The position numbers and the translations under genes are program-made. 64,000 bases of DNA from Streptomyces sp. DH5 (lineage in GTDB: Bacteria > Actinomycetota > Actinomycetes > Streptomycetales > Streptomycetaceae): the NCBI RefSeq assembly GCF_020873915.1, contig NZ_JAHWGP010000002.1, forward strand, positions 398,905 through 462,904. Reading direction: 5' to 3'. The notes beneath the pieces are model-generated. The model was not told the origin of the DNA and did no database searches. It was given only the letters and a program-made list of their open reading frames with translations. Positions within the stretch are counted from its first letter, which is position 1. Each line of letters starts with the position of its first letter. This document shows, piece after piece, positions 25,668-34,315 of the stretch.

Positions 25668-27254
25668 TTACCAGCTGGTCTTCCGGGACAGCTGCCACAG
25701 CATCATGATCGTGGCGGGGTCCATCGACCGCTCCGCGCCCGAGACGTCCCGGCTCGCCGCCACGTACTGCCGGCCCTGCCACAGGGGCAGCAGCCGCACG
25801 TCGTCGACGAGGATCTGCTGGGCCTTCTCGAACTGCTTCACCACGTTGCCCCGGTCGCTCTCGCGGCGGGAGCTGGGCAGCAGCTTGTCGGTGATCTCGG
25901 TCGCCTCGTAGGGCGTACCGAGCGCGTTCTGCTTGCCGACGAAGGGGGCGATGAAGTTGTCGGCGTCCGGGAAGTCGGGGGACCAGCCACGCCCGAACAC
26001 GGGGTACTCGCCGTTCTGGTAGCCCTCGACGTACGTCTTCCAGGGCCGGCTCTTGAGCGTGACGTCGAACAGCTTCGACGCCTCCAGCTGCTTCTCGATC
26101 TCCTTGAACTCCAGTGCGGTCTCGGAGCCGTAGCGGTCGGTGGTGTACCAGAGGGTGAGCGGGACGGGTTCGGTGATGCCCGCGTCGGTCAGGATGTCCC
26201 GGGCCTTGTCGGCGCTGGGCTCGCCGTAGTTGTCGAAGAAGCCGGTGGTGTGCCCGGTCAGGCCCTTGGGGACCATGGAGTACAGCGGGTCGACGGTGTC
26301 CCGGTAGACCTTGTGCGCGATCGCCGCGCGGTCGAGGACCTGCGCGACGGCCTGGCGCACCTCCTTCTTGCCGGCCCACCGGTCCTTCGGGTTGAACACC
26401 AGGTAGTTGATGTCGGTCCCGGTGCCCTCGATGAGCTGGATCTCCTGCTCCTTGGAGGCCCTGCCCTGGAAGTCGATGACGTCGCCCGCGGCCAGACCCC
26501 GGTAGGTCAGGTCGATCTCCCTGTCCCGCAGCGCCTTGACCATGCTGCCGGATTCCTGGAAGTAGCGGACGGTCACCGCGCTGTTCTTCCGGTCGGCGAA
26601 GCCCTTGTAGCGGTCGTTGCGGACGAGTTCGGCCCGCTTCCCCTCCTCGTACGCCTGGAGCGTGTACGGCCCGGAGCCGACGGCGTCGGCGCCCTCACGC
26701 AGCGCGTCCGACGGGTAGGACTCCGGGTCGACGATCGACATCGCGGGGGTGGCGAGCACGAACGGGAAGGTGGCGTCCGGCTTGTTGAGGTAGAAGACGA
26801 CCTCGCGCTCGCTGGGTGCCTGCACCCTCTCCAGGCTGCCCAGCAGACCGGCCGGGCCACCGTTGACGTTGATCTCGCGGATCCGGTCGATCGAGTGCTT
26901 GACCGCCTTGGCGTCCAGGGTGCCGCCGTCGGAGAACTTCAGGTCCTCGCGCAGTTCGCAGCGGAAGACCCGGTTGGAGCTGTCGGAGAACTCGCAGCTC
27001 TCCGCGGCGTCCGGCTGGGGGGTGGTCGCACCGATGGGGTAACTCAACAGCGTCTGGTAGATGTTGCGGAACAGTTCCCAGGAACTGTCCCAGGAGGCGG
27101 CAGGATCCAGCGTGCTGGGCGAGCTGGTGGTTCCCACGACTATTGGTCCCTCGTCGTCCGGATCGCCGGACGACAGGATTCCGCATCCGGTTATCAAAGA
27201 CGATATGGACGCGATGGCCGCCACCCGCCGCAGGCATCGGTTCCGGTTGAACAC
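25668..27254 (-). CDS. Oligopeptide-type ABC transporter substrate-binding lipoprotein
   Basis: A 528-residue family 5 solute-binding protein. The signal ends in a lipobox (SISSLITGC, Cys about 24), followed by GPIVVGTTSSPSTLDPAASW, the typical start of DppA/OppA proteins. The domain contains KFSDGGTLDAKAVKHSIDRI and AVAQVLDRAAIAHKVY. It would bind peptides, or sugars or siderophores in some subgroups, outside the cell. I chose GTG 27254 because GAGGAG lies 7 bases upstream; GTG 27260 is too close to it. No permease or ATPase genes are adjacent, so it either serves a transporter elsewhere or is an orphan sensor-type binder. Confidence 0.9.
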   Translation of the reverse strand: MFNRNRCLRRVAAIASISSLITGCGILSSGDPDDEGPIVVGTTSSPSTLDPAASWDSSWELFRNIYQTLLSYPIGATTPQPDAAESCEFSDSSNRVFRCELREDLKFSDGGTLDAKAVKHSIDRIREINVNGGPAGLLGSLERVQAPSEREVVFYLNKPDATFPFVLATPAMSIVDPESYPSDALREGADAVGSGPYTLQAYEEGKRAELVRNDRYKGFADRKNSAVTVRYFQESGSMVKALRDREIDLTYRGLAAGDVIDFQGRASKEQEIQLIEGTGTDINYLVFNPKDRWAGKKEVRQAVAQVLDRAAIAHKVYRDTVDPLYSMVPKGLTGHTTGFFDNYGEPSADKARDILTDAGITEPVPLTLWYTTDRYGSETALEFKEIEKQLEASKLFDVTLKSRPWKTYVEGYQNGEYPVFGRGWSPDFPDADNFIAPFVGKQNALGTPYEATEITDKLLPSSRRESDRGNVVKQFEKAQQILVDDVRLLPLWQGRQYVAASRDVSGAERSMDPATIMMLWQLSRKTSW

Positions 27255-27391
27255 GCGCACGCTCCTCGATCTGCCATGCCAAGGGTCGGCAGACCATACC
27301 GCAGTGACACGCCCGCTGACCCCCCTCTCCGCACCCCTTGAGATCAACTTGCGATGACTACGTTGTCACGCGCCGTCGCCTGCCGGATACG

Positions 27392-27432
27392 CCGACACGG
27401 GCGCCGTTCTCGTCAACGGGCGCCCGTGTCGG
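27392..27432 (-). terminator. 14-bp perfect hairpin after the FabG-type operon
   Basis: CCGACACGGGCGCC (27392-27405) pairs exactly with 27419-27432, with a 13-base loop. It lies 36 bp beyond the stop of the 27468 gene on the minus strand and separates it from the binding-protein gene. Confidence 0.75.
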
Positions 27433-27467
27433 GACCGGCTCGTACGCGTGTGCGCGGGCGTTCCGGG

Positions 27468-28226
27468 TCAGGCCACGCCGGCGTTCAGGAAGATGCCGCC
27501 GTCGACGACCAGGGTCTGACCGGTGACCCAGTCCGACTGCTCCGAGGTGAGGAAGGCGGCGGCGCCGCCGATGTCGGACGGCACGCCGAGCCGGCCCAGC
27601 GGGTAGCCGGCGGCGGCCTCCGCCTCCCGGCCCTCGTAGAGCGCCTGCGCGAACTTGGTCTTCACCACCGCCGGGGCGATGGCGTTGACCCGCACCCTCG
27701 GCGCGAACTCGTGCGCCAGCTGCTGGGTCAGGTTGATCAGCGCGGCCTTGCTGACGCCGTAGGCGGCGATGAACGGCGAGGGCGCGAGGCCCGCGACGGA
27801 GGCGATGTTGACGATCGCGCCGCCGTTGTCCTTCTGCCAGGCGTGCCAGGTCTTCTGCGCGAAGCCCAGCGCCGAGATCACGTTCGTCTCGAACACCTTG
27901 CGGGCCACGTTCAGGTCGAGGTCGGCGATCGGCCCGAACACCGGGTTGGTGCCGGCGTTGTTGACGAGGTAGTCGACGCGGCCGAAGGCCTCCATGGCGC
28001 GCTCGACGGCGGTGGCCTGGTGGGCCTCGTCGTGCGCCTTGCCGGCCACGTACACGGCCCGGTCGGGGCCGAGCTTCTCGACGGCCTCCTTGAGGGCGTT
28101 CTCGCCCCGGCCGGTGATGCAGACCCGGTCGCCGCGCGCGACGAGGGCCTCGGCGACGCCGTAGCCGATACCGCGGCTGGCACCGGTGATCAGGGCGACC
28201 TTGCCCGAGAGTTCCACAGCAGTCAT
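27468..28226 (-). CDS. SDR-family oxidoreductase (FabG-like), second gene of pair
   Basis: A 252-residue SDR: ITGASRGIGYGVAEAL, NNAGTNPVFG, catalytic Ser in NIASVAG, Tyr-x3-Lys in YGVSKAALINL, and APAVVKTKFAQAL. The EGREAEAAAGYPLGRLG lid is typical of FabG-type 3-oxoacyl reductases. It lies 14 bp downstream of another SDR (28241) and is surely co-transcribed. Pairs like this occur beside beta-oxidation or polyketide-like pathways, but none is adjacent here. Confidence 0.9.
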   Translation of the reverse strand: MTAVELSGKVALITGASRGIGYGVAEALVARGDRVCITGRGENALKEAVEKLGPDRAVYVAGKAHDEAHQATAVERAMEAFGRVDYLVNNAGTNPVFGPIADLDLNVARKVFETNVISALGFAQKTWHAWQKDNGGAIVNIASVAGLAPSPFIAAYGVSKAALINLTQQLAHEFAPRVRVNAIAPAVVKTKFAQALYEGREAEAAAGYPLGRLGVPSDIGGAAAFLTSEQSDWVTGQTLVVDGGIFLNAGVA

Positions 28227-28240
28227 GTTCCCGAGTCTTC

Positions 28241-29002
28241 CTAGTCGAGCGGTCCGCCGGCGACGTACAGCACCTGGCCGGAGACGAAGCCGGCGGCCTC
28301 GCCGGTGAAGAAGGCGATGGCGTTGGCGATGTCCTCGGGGTAACCGACGCGGGCGACCGGGATCTGGGTGGCGGCGGCCGCCTTGAAGTCCTCGAAGCCC
28401 ATGCCGACGCGGTCGGCGGTGGCCTTGGTCATCTCGGTGGCGATGAAGCCGGGGGCGACGGCGTTGGCGGTGATGCCGAACTTGCCGAGCTCCTTGGCGA
28501 GCGTCTTGGTGAAGCCCTGCAGGCCGGCCTTGGCGGCCGAGTAGTTGACCTGACCGCGGTTGCCGAGCGCGGAGGAGGAGGACAGGTTGACGATGCGTCC
28601 GAACCCGGCGTCGACCATGTGCTTCTGGCAGGCCTTCGACATCAGGAAGGCGCCGCGCAGGTGCACGTTCATGACGGTGTCCCAGTCGGAGACGCTCATC
28701 TTGAACAGCAGGTTGTCGCGGAGCACGCCCGCGTTGTTGACCAGGACGGTCGGCGCGCCGAGCTCCTCGGCGATGCGTGCGACGGCGGCCTCGACCTGCG
28801 CCTCGTCGGAGACGTCGCATCCGACCGCGAGGGCCGTGCCACCGGCGGCGGTGATCTTCTCGACGGTGTCCTTGCAGGCCGCCTCGTCCAGGTCGATCAC
28901 GGCGACCGCGTGGCCCTCGGCGGCCAGTCGTACGGCGGTGGCGGCGCCGATGCCGCGCGCGGCGCCGGTGACGACCGCGACCCGCTGCTCTGTGGTGGAC
29001 AT
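28241..29002 (-). CDS. 3-oxoacyl-ACP reductase-like SDR, first gene of pair
   Basis: A 253-residue FabG-type SDR: VVTGAARGIGAATAVRLAAE, DLDEAACKDTVEKI (aspartate after strand 2, favouring NADH), NNAGVLRDNLLFKM, catalytic LSSSSALGNRGQVNYSAAKA and APGFIATEMT. RDNLLFKMSVSDWDTVMNVH is typical of real FabG/PhaB reductases acting on 3-oxoacyl thioesters. Translation starts at ATG 29002 after GAGGAGAAG. A TetR-type palindrome at 29054-29067 lies in its promoter region. Confidence 0.9.
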   Translation of the reverse strand: MSTTEQRVAVVTGAARGIGAATAVRLAAEGHAVAVIDLDEAACKDTVEKITAAGGTALAVGCDVSDEAQVEAAVARIAEELGAPTVLVNNAGVLRDNLLFKMSVSDWDTVMNVHLRGAFLMSKACQKHMVDAGFGRIVNLSSSSALGNRGQVNYSAAKAGLQGFTKTLAKELGKFGITANAVAPGFIATEMTKATADRVGMGFEDFKAAAATQIPVARVGYPEDIANAIAFFTGEAAGFVSGQVLYVAGGPLD

Positions 29003-29053
29003 TGCTGCTTCTCCTCGCCCTTGGGATGCGGCTCCGCGGCCTGACTCGTTCAA

Positions 29054-29067
29054 TGAGCGACCGCTTA
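29054..29067. promoter_or_regulatory. TetR-type palindrome before the FabG-type pair
   Basis: TGAGCGACCGCTTA (TGAGCG-AC-CGCTTA; one mismatch between arms) lies 52 bp before ATG 29002. Palindromes of this AGCG-n2-CGCT type are found before lipid-metabolism genes under TetR control in actinomycetes. No regulator gene is adjacent, so the protein that reads it would act in trans. Confidence 0.42.
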
Positions 29068-29280
29068 GTACCTTCAGCAGACGTGACGCTAGAAGCCCTG
29101 GCACCCGGTGTCAACGGCGCACCGCTCCTGTGTGATCCATTCCCCGCGCGTGCGGGCGCTCCGCCCGGTCCCCGGCCTCGTGCCGCCGAGCACCCGATCG
29201 GCGCAGCGCTGCGCGCCTTCGCGCCGGAGGACCCCTAGCGTCGGAGGGCGAGCCACCCACAACCGGAGAGGAGGCGCTCC

Positions 29281-29826
29281 ATGCGTCGTCGCACCGGAGT
29301 CATAGGCACACTGATCGCGCTCGCCGCGATCGTGCCGTTGGCCGACCCCGCACACGCCCAGGATCTGGACTGCGGCGATTTCACCTACCAGGAGGACGCG
29401 CAGACCTTCTTCGACCTGGACCGGAGCGATCCGCACCGGCTCGACGAGGACCCGGGCCCGGACGACGGGCTCGCCTGTGAGGCGCTCCCCCGGCGCGGCC
29501 TCACCTCGTCCACGTTCCGGCCCGCGCCGGCCAGCCCCGCGCCCACCCGGTCGGCGGCGCCGTCACCGGCCCCGACGACCGCTCCGCCCACGCGGACTGC
29601 GGCTCCCCCGCCGGCCAGGACCTCCAGCCCTGCGCCGGTGACTCCCACCGTGACGTCCACCGCGCCGGCGGCCCCCTCCACCGTGGCCCCGACGCGGGGT
29701 GTGGAGGGCGGGCTGGGCGGCTCCTCGGACTCCGGCCCGAGCGGCTGGGACCTGGGCGTGGGAGCGACGTTCGTGACGGGCGCCGTCCTCGCGGCGGGAC
29801 ACCTGGTGAGGCGCCGCCGCGCCTGA
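29281..29826 (+). CDS. Secreted, membrane-anchored excalibur-domain protein
   Basis: A 181-residue protein: signal peptide MRRRTGVIGTLIALAAIVPL with AHA cleavage near 26, then an excalibur calcium-binding domain (DCGDFTYQEDAQTFFDLDRS through DDGLACEALP) with its paired cysteines and Asp-rich DxDxDG-like loop. A Pro/Thr/Ala stalk of about 75 residues and a C-terminal helix with RRRRA end anchor it in the membrane. It is displayed at the cell surface; role unknown. TAGCGT at 29237 could be its -10. Confidence 0.87.
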   Translation: MRRRTGVIGTLIALAAIVPLADPAHAQDLDCGDFTYQEDAQTFFDLDRSDPHRLDEDPGPDDGLACEALPRRGLTSSTFRPAPASPAPTRSAAPSPAPTTAPPTRTAAPPPARTSSPAPVTPTVTSTAPAAPSTVAPTRGVEGGLGGSSDSGPSGWDLGVGATFVTGAVLAAGHLVRRRRA

Positions 29827-29870
29827 ACCGGGCCCGGACGGCCACTGATCCGGGGCCGTCCGGGTCCGGT

Positions 29871-30254
29871 TCAGCGGACGAGCAGGTCGAGCAGCCGCTC
29901 CGCCTCCGCCGCGGGATCGGTGGTGAGCCCGGTGTGCACGGGCCCGGGCTGGACGATGGTGGACCGTGGCGCGATCAGCCAGCGGAATCGCCGTCCCGCG
30001 TCGTCCCGCGCCGCCTGCCCCGCCGCTTTCCCGCCCGCGCAGACCCCTTCGACCGCGCGCAGCGCCGCCCGCACGCCGGGCAGGTCGGCAGCGGGGTCGA
30101 GGGCCAGCAGCCGCGCCTCGTCGAGGTGGGTACGGGCCGTGACGAAGGACCGGTGGCGGCAGTACACGAGCACCCCGGCGTTGACGCATTCGCCGCGTTC
30201 GATGCGCGGTACGACCCTCAGCAGGGCGTACTCGTAGACGTGCCGGTCGCTCAC
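29871..30254 (-). CDS. DUF3037 protein, partner of HipA-like kinase
   Basis: A 127-residue protein with the family opening YEYALLRVVPRIERGECVNA followed by GVLVYCR and the later FRWLIAPRSTIVQPGPVHTG, all conserved DUF3037 features. Its GTG start overlaps the kinase stop (GTGA at 30251-30254), so the two are made together. DUF3037 proteins nearly always lie next to HipA_2-type kinases; what they do is not known. They could be the kinase's substrate or regulator. Confidence 0.88.
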   Translation of the reverse strand: MSDRHVYEYALLRVVPRIERGECVNAGVLVYCRHRSFVTARTHLDEARLLALDPAADLPGVRAALRAVEGVCAGGKAAGQAARDDAGRRFRWLIAPRSTIVQPGPVHTGLTTDPAAEAERLLDLLVR

Positions 30255-31015
30255 TGGTCCCCCTCGAGGCCGTGGATGTCGCGGTGGACGGCGGTCGCGC
30301 GGGCGAGCAGCGGCCGCGCGTAGGCCAGCCGGAGTTCGTCGGGCGTGTCGAAGCCCGGTTCCCCGGCCAGCCAGGCGTCGGGGACCTCCGCGGTGACCTC
30401 GGCCAGCAGTTCCCCGGTCACCCGCGGCGCGAGTTCGGCCGCGGCGGCCGCGACATCCGGCGCGAAGGTGCGCAGCGCGTGGTCGGAGGCGTCGTAGGGG
30501 CGGGCGGCCGAGGCGGCGGCGCCGGGCCAGTTGTGGTGCCAGATCATCGTCGCGCCGTGGTCGATGAGCCACAGTCCGTCCCGCAGGCGCAGCATGTTGG
30601 GGTTGCGCCAGGAACGGTCGACGTTGTTCACCAGCGCGTCGAACCAGACGATCCGTCCGGCCTCCTCGGGGCTCACCTCGCAGGCGAGCGGGTCGAAGCC
30701 GAGGGCGCCGGAGAGGAAGCCCATGCCGAGGTTGGTGCCGCCGCTGGACTTCAGCAGGTGCTGCACCTCCTGCTCTGGTTCGCCCAGCCCCAGTACGGGG
30801 TCGAGTTCGACGGTGACCAGCCGCGGCACCCGCAGGCCCAGCCGGCGGGCGAGCTCCCCGCACACCACCTCGGCGACCAGCGTCTTGCGGCCCTGTCCGG
30901 CACCGGTGAACTTCAGGACGTAGGTCCCGAGATCGTCGGCCTCGACCAGTCCCGGCAGCGAGCCGCCCTCGCGCAGCGGCCCGATGAAACGGGTCGCGAT
31001 GACTTCCTTGAGCAT
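30251..31015 (-). CDS. HipA-like protein kinase (HipA_2 type)
   Basis: A 254-residue minimal HipA/PI3K-like kinase. YVLKFTGAGQGRKTLVAEVV supplies the ATP-binding Lys35, NNVDRSWRNPNML the catalytic Asp133 and metal-binding Asn, and LWLIDHGATM the second metal Asp152. It lacks the N-terminal subdomain of HipA (usually ~430 residues) and no HipB gene accompanies it. Classical HipA phosphorylates GltX and stops growth; targets of this short class are unknown. It is coupled to DUF3037 and divergent from the Rieske gene. Confidence 0.85.
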   Translation of the reverse strand: MLKEVIATRFIGPLREGGSLPGLVEADDLGTYVLKFTGAGQGRKTLVAEVVCGELARRLGLRVPRLVTVELDPVLGLGEPEQEVQHLLKSSGGTNLGMGFLSGALGFDPLACEVSPEEAGRIVWFDALVNNVDRSWRNPNMLRLRDGLWLIDHGATMIWHHNWPGAAASAARPYDASDHALRTFAPDVAAAAAELAPRVTGELLAEVTAEVPDAWLAGEPGFDTPDELRLAYARPLLARATAVHRDIHGLEGDQ

Positions 31016-31216
31016 CGCCCCAGGCTACTGGCGCGTCACCGCACGTCGGAGGGGGCGGGGCGGGAAGGGCGGCCGCCCGACAGGGAAACGACAGCTGTGG
31101 TTTACGCCCGTCCGACCGGGCACACGCCAAGCTCTCTTCACGGTCTGAACGGCGTGGCCCCGCTGACCGTACCTCTCCCCGGATCACCTGCCCTCCCCGG
31201 AAGGGAAACTCTCGGC

Positions 31217-31696
31217 ATGACAGCATCGCTCCACTCCGCATCAGGACCCGCCCGCCGCACCGTCGTCGCGGCGGCCGGGGCGGCGGGCCTCGCCGTCGCG
31301 CTGACCGCGTGCGGCGGTTCCGACGACGACGCGTCCGGCGCCTCGGTGGACTCCGGGTCCTCGGGTGGCGCACCGGACGACGGCGGTGGCGACGCCGCCG
31401 CCGCCGGTGGCGCGCCGCTCGCCTCGACCGCCGACATCCCCGAGGGCGGCGGTAAGGTCTTCGCCGATCGCAAGGTCGTCGTCACCCAGCCGTCGGCGGG
31501 CGAGTTCAAGGCGTTCTCGGCGACCTGCACCCACCAGGGGTGCGCGGTGAAGAGCGTCGCCGACGGGGTGATCAACTGCCCCTGTCACAACAGCGACTTC
31601 TCCATCACCGACGGAAGCGTGCGGGGCGGCCCGGCCACGAAGCCCCTGCCCGCGGTGGAGATCACCGTCAGCGGGGACTCGATCACCCTCGCCTGA
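31217..31696 (+). CDS. Tat-type Rieske [2Fe-2S] lipoprotein
   Basis: A 159-residue secreted ferredoxin-like protein. The signal ARRTVVAAAGAAGLAVALTA has twin arginines and ends in the lipobox cysteine (Cys32, LTAC). A Ser/Gly/Asp linker follows, then a Rieske domain with cluster ligands Cys104-x-His106 (CTHQGC) and Cys121-x2-His124 (CPCH), and Cys109/Cys123 for the disulphide. It is not the bc1 subunit (too short, no membrane helix) and resembles the small arsenite-oxidase-type Rieske proteins of Streptomyces. ATG 31217 follows AAGGGA. Confidence 0.9.
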   Translation: MTASLHSASGPARRTVVAAAGAAGLAVALTACGGSDDDASGASVDSGSSGGAPDDGGGDAAAAGGAPLASTADIPEGGGKVFADRKVVVTQPSAGEFKAFSATCTHQGCAVKSVADGVINCPCHNSDFSITDGSVRGGPATKPLPAVEITVSGDSITLA

Positions 31697-31737
31697 ACCG
31701 GCGGTGCCGGGTACGACGTAGGAGAAGAAGGGACCGT

Positions 31738-32208
31738 ATGACCGCCACGCAGCGTCGGGGCCGCAAGATCATGATGACGCCGGGGGAGCTGGACGAGTTC
31801 CTCTCCGTCCAGCGCACCTGCCGGGTCGCCACGGTGTCGGCCGACGGGGCTCCGCACGTCAGCACGCTCTGGTTCGCCTGGGACGGCACCTCGCTGTGGC
31901 TCTACTCGGTGGTGCGCAGCAGGCGCTGGGCGGATCTGCGGCGGGATCCGCGGGTGGCGATCGTGGTCGACACGGGCGAGGAGTACGACGAGCTGCGCGG
32001 CGCGGAGCTCTCGGGACGGGTGGAGTTCGTGGGCGAGATCCCGCGGACCGGTGAGCTGCGGGCGGAACTCGACGGTCCGGAGACGTTGTTCGCCCGTAAG
32101 AACTTCGGTCTGGACGAGATGCCGCACGACGGGCGGCACGCCTGGCTGCGCCTGACCCCGGAGAAGATCGTCTCCTGGGACTTCAGGAAGCTGTCGACGC
32201 TGTCGTAG
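31738..32208 (+). CDS. Pyridoxamine 5'-phosphate oxidase-like flavin/F420 split-barrel protein
   Basis: A 156-residue split-barrel protein: FLSVQRTCRVATVSADGAPH, then VSTLWFAWDGTSLWLYSVVR with RRWADLRRDPRVAIVVDTG, the PNPOx-like cofactor region, ending in MPHDGRHAWLRLTPEKIVSW. In actinomycetes such proteins use FMN or F420 to reduce small molecules. It follows the Rieske gene after 41 bp on the same strand, with GGAGAAGAAGG before the ATG, and the last 26 bp overlap the convergent LysR gene. Confidence 0.88.
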   Translation: MTATQRRGRKIMMTPGELDEFLSVQRTCRVATVSADGAPHVSTLWFAWDGTSLWLYSVVRSRRWADLRRDPRVAIVVDTGEEYDELRGAELSGRVEFVGEIPRTGELRAELDGPETLFARKNFGLDEMPHDGRHAWLRLTPEKIVSWDFRKLSTLS

Positions 32209-33133
32209 GGCTCGCGCCGCTCGCCGCGTCTCCCCCGACGCGCTGCCCCGCCGCCCGCAGGGCCCGCACCGCCGCCCGGATGGACGGGCGGCGGTCGGCG
32301 TCCGCGCGCCAGACCACGAAGACGTGCCGGCGCACGCGCTGCCGGAGCGGGACCGTCACCACGCCGCCGGGCAGCGGGTCGCGGCCCAGCAGGGGTGCGA
32401 CGCAGACGCCGAGCCCCGCCGCGACCAGGGCGAGCTGGGTGTGGCTCTCGGCGGCGAGGTGGCCGACGACCGGCTCGACGCCCTTGGAGCGCAGGGTGAA
32501 CATCAGCCACTCGTGGCAGAACTCGCCCTCGCCCCAGGTGATCCACTCGTCGTCGGCCAGTTCGGCGAGGTCCACCTCCTCGCGTCCGGCCAGCCGGTGC
32601 CCGGCCGGGAGCGCCACGTCGGCAGGGTCGTCGAGCAGCAGCGCCTTGACCAGGCCGTCGGGCAGCGGCATCGGCTTGTTGTACCAGTCGAGCACGACGG
32701 CGAGGTCGAGGTCGCCCCGGACGACTCCCCGGATGCCCCGCTCGGGTTCCAGTTCACGGGAGCGCACGCGCAGCGCCGGGTGCCGTGCGCGCAGATCCGC
32801 GAGCGCGGCCGGGAGCAGCCCGCGCGCGGCGGTCGGGAACGCCGATACCCGCAGCTCGCCGGCGACCTGACCGCGCTGCGCCTCCAGGTCGGACTGGGCG
32901 AGTTCGACCTGGGACAGGATGCGGGCGGCGTGTTCGGCGAGCAGCCGGCCCGCGTCGGTGAGCCGGACACCGCGCCCGTTCTTCGCCAGCAGTCGCTGGC
33001 CGGCCTCGCGCTCGAGTTTCGCCATCTGCTGCGAGACGGCGGAGGTGGTGATGTGCAGCCCTTCGGCCGCACCGCTGACCGAGCCGTGCCGTGCGAGGGC
33101 GTCGAGGGTGCGCAGGCGCTCCAGGTTCAACAT
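32183..33133 (-). CDS. LysR-family transcriptional regulator
   Basis: A 316-residue LTTR. The N-terminal winged helix reads MLNLERLRTLDALARHGSVSGAAEGLH and TTSAVSQQMAKLEREAGQRL; the substrate domain follows from about residue 90 (VAGELRVSAFPTAARGLLPA). It is divergent from a DMT exporter at 33209, the usual arrangement of LysR with its target. ATG 33133 starts the canonical helix; the longer open frame upstream is non-coding. The C-terminal GGDAASGASPTTASTAS tail is disordered. Confidence 0.9.
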   Translation of the reverse strand: MLNLERLRTLDALARHGSVSGAAEGLHITTSAVSQQMAKLEREAGQRLLAKNGRGVRLTDAGRLLAEHAARILSQVELAQSDLEAQRGQVAGELRVSAFPTAARGLLPAALADLRARHPALRVRSRELEPERGIRGVVRGDLDLAVVLDWYNKPMPLPDGLVKALLLDDPADVALPAGHRLAGREEVDLAELADDEWITWGEGEFCHEWLMFTLRSKGVEPVVGHLAAESHTQLALVAAGLGVCVAPLLGRDPLPGGVVTVPLRQRVRRHVFVVWRADADRRPSIRAAVRALRAAGQRVGGDAASGASPTTASTAS

Positions 33134-33141
33134 GTAAGCGA

Positions 33142-33185
33142 TGCTACGAAATACCCCGTGCGAAATCTCGATTGTGCTACGAGAT
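33142..33185. promoter_or_regulatory. Direct repeats in the LysR-exporter gap
   Basis: TGCTACGAAAT (33142-33152) and TGCTACGAGAT (33175-33185) lie 33 bp apart in a 75-bp divergent gap. Paired sites on one helix face suit a LysR tetramer that controls both promoters. Confidence 0.42.
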
Positions 33186-33208
33186 GGGCGTCCCGCATCG
33201 TTGCGTCC

Positions 33209-34156
33209 ATGAGCAGCGTCACCGCGACCACCACCACGCCGGTCCCGTCCGGCACCACCCCCGGAGCCGGCCGTCCCCGCCTGGACTGGCGCCTGCGCTT
33301 CGGTGCGCTCTCCTTGATCTGGGGCTTCAGCTTCCTTCTCATCAAGGTCGGCACGCAGGGTTACGCCCCGTTCCAGGTCACCCTCGGCCGGCTGGCCTTC
33401 GGGACGGCCGTCCTCGCGGTCGCCATGGCGGTGCGCCGGGAGCGGCTGCCGCGCGGTGCGCGCACCTGGGGCCATCTCGCGGTCGCCGGGTTCCTGCTGA
33501 ACGCCCTGCCGTTCTCGCTGTTCGCGTTCGCCGAGCTGACCATCCCGTCCACGCTGGCCGGCATCTGCAACGCCACCTCACCGCTGTGGGGCATGGCGCT
33601 GTCCCTGGTGGCGCTGTCCGAGGACCGGCCGACCCGGGTGCGGGTGGCGGGACTGGGGCTGGGCTTCCTGGGAGTGCTGACCGTGCTGGGCGCCTGGCAG
33701 GGCTTCCAGGGCCTGGACGCCCGCGGCACCGTGCTGGCCCTGCTCGCCTCGCTGAGCTACCCCGTGGGCTGGATCTACGTCCGTCGCACCCTGGCGGGCA
33801 GCAGCCACTCGAACCTCTCCCTGACCGGCGGCCAGTTGCTGCTCGCGACGGCACAACTGGCCGTGGTCACCCCGCTGTTCACCAGTGTCCCGAGCAGCTT
33901 CGCCGTGGGCCCGCTGCTGGCGATCGCCGCGCTGGGCACGCTGGGCACCGGCCTCGCCGTCCTCATCCAGTACGGTCTGGTCGCCGAGGTCGGTCCGACG
34001 ACCGGCCAGATGGTGACCTACTTCGTCCCGGTGATCGCCGCGGCGGCCGGCGTCGTCCTCCTCGGCGAGACGCTGACCTGGTCGACACCGGTGGGCGCGG
34101 CGATCGTGCTGGCGGGAGCGGCACTGACCCAGGTCCGCCCGAAGCGCCGGGCGTAG
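33209..34156 (+). CDS. EamA-family (DMT) transporter
   Basis: A 315-residue protein with ten membrane helices in two EamA repeats: LSLIWGFSFLLIKVGTQGYA with PFQVTLGRLAFG opens the first, VLALLASLSYPVGWIYVRRT the second. Relatives export amino acids, nucleosides or drugs. Only 75 bp separate it from the divergent LysR gene, which is likely its regulator. The first ~25 residues are Thr/Pro/Gly-rich and cytoplasmic. Substrate unknown. Confidence 0.9.
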   Translation: MSSVTATTTTPVPSGTTPGAGRPRLDWRLRFGALSLIWGFSFLLIKVGTQGYAPFQVTLGRLAFGTAVLAVAMAVRRERLPRGARTWGHLAVAGFLLNALPFSLFAFAELTIPSTLAGICNATSPLWGMALSLVALSEDRPTRVRVAGLGLGFLGVLTVLGAWQGFQGLDARGTVLALLASLSYPVGWIYVRRTLAGSSHSNLSLTGGQLLLATAQLAVVTPLFTSVPSSFAVGPLLAIAALGTLGTGLAVLIQYGLVAEVGPTTGQMVTYFVPVIAAAAGVVLLGETLTWSTPVGAAIVLAGAALTQVRPKRRA

Positions 34157-34315
34157 TCGCTCCGGGCGCCGGCCGTCAGCCGCCTTCGCGACGCGTGCGG
34201 GCGGGCCGGCCGGAAAGCGACTGTGGCCTGCCCGGTGCCCGGGCGGGCCGGACGGCGGCGCGATGGGAGGGACCTGCCCGTCGCCCTTGCCCACGACTCC
34301 GCCACGTCACCCGAC

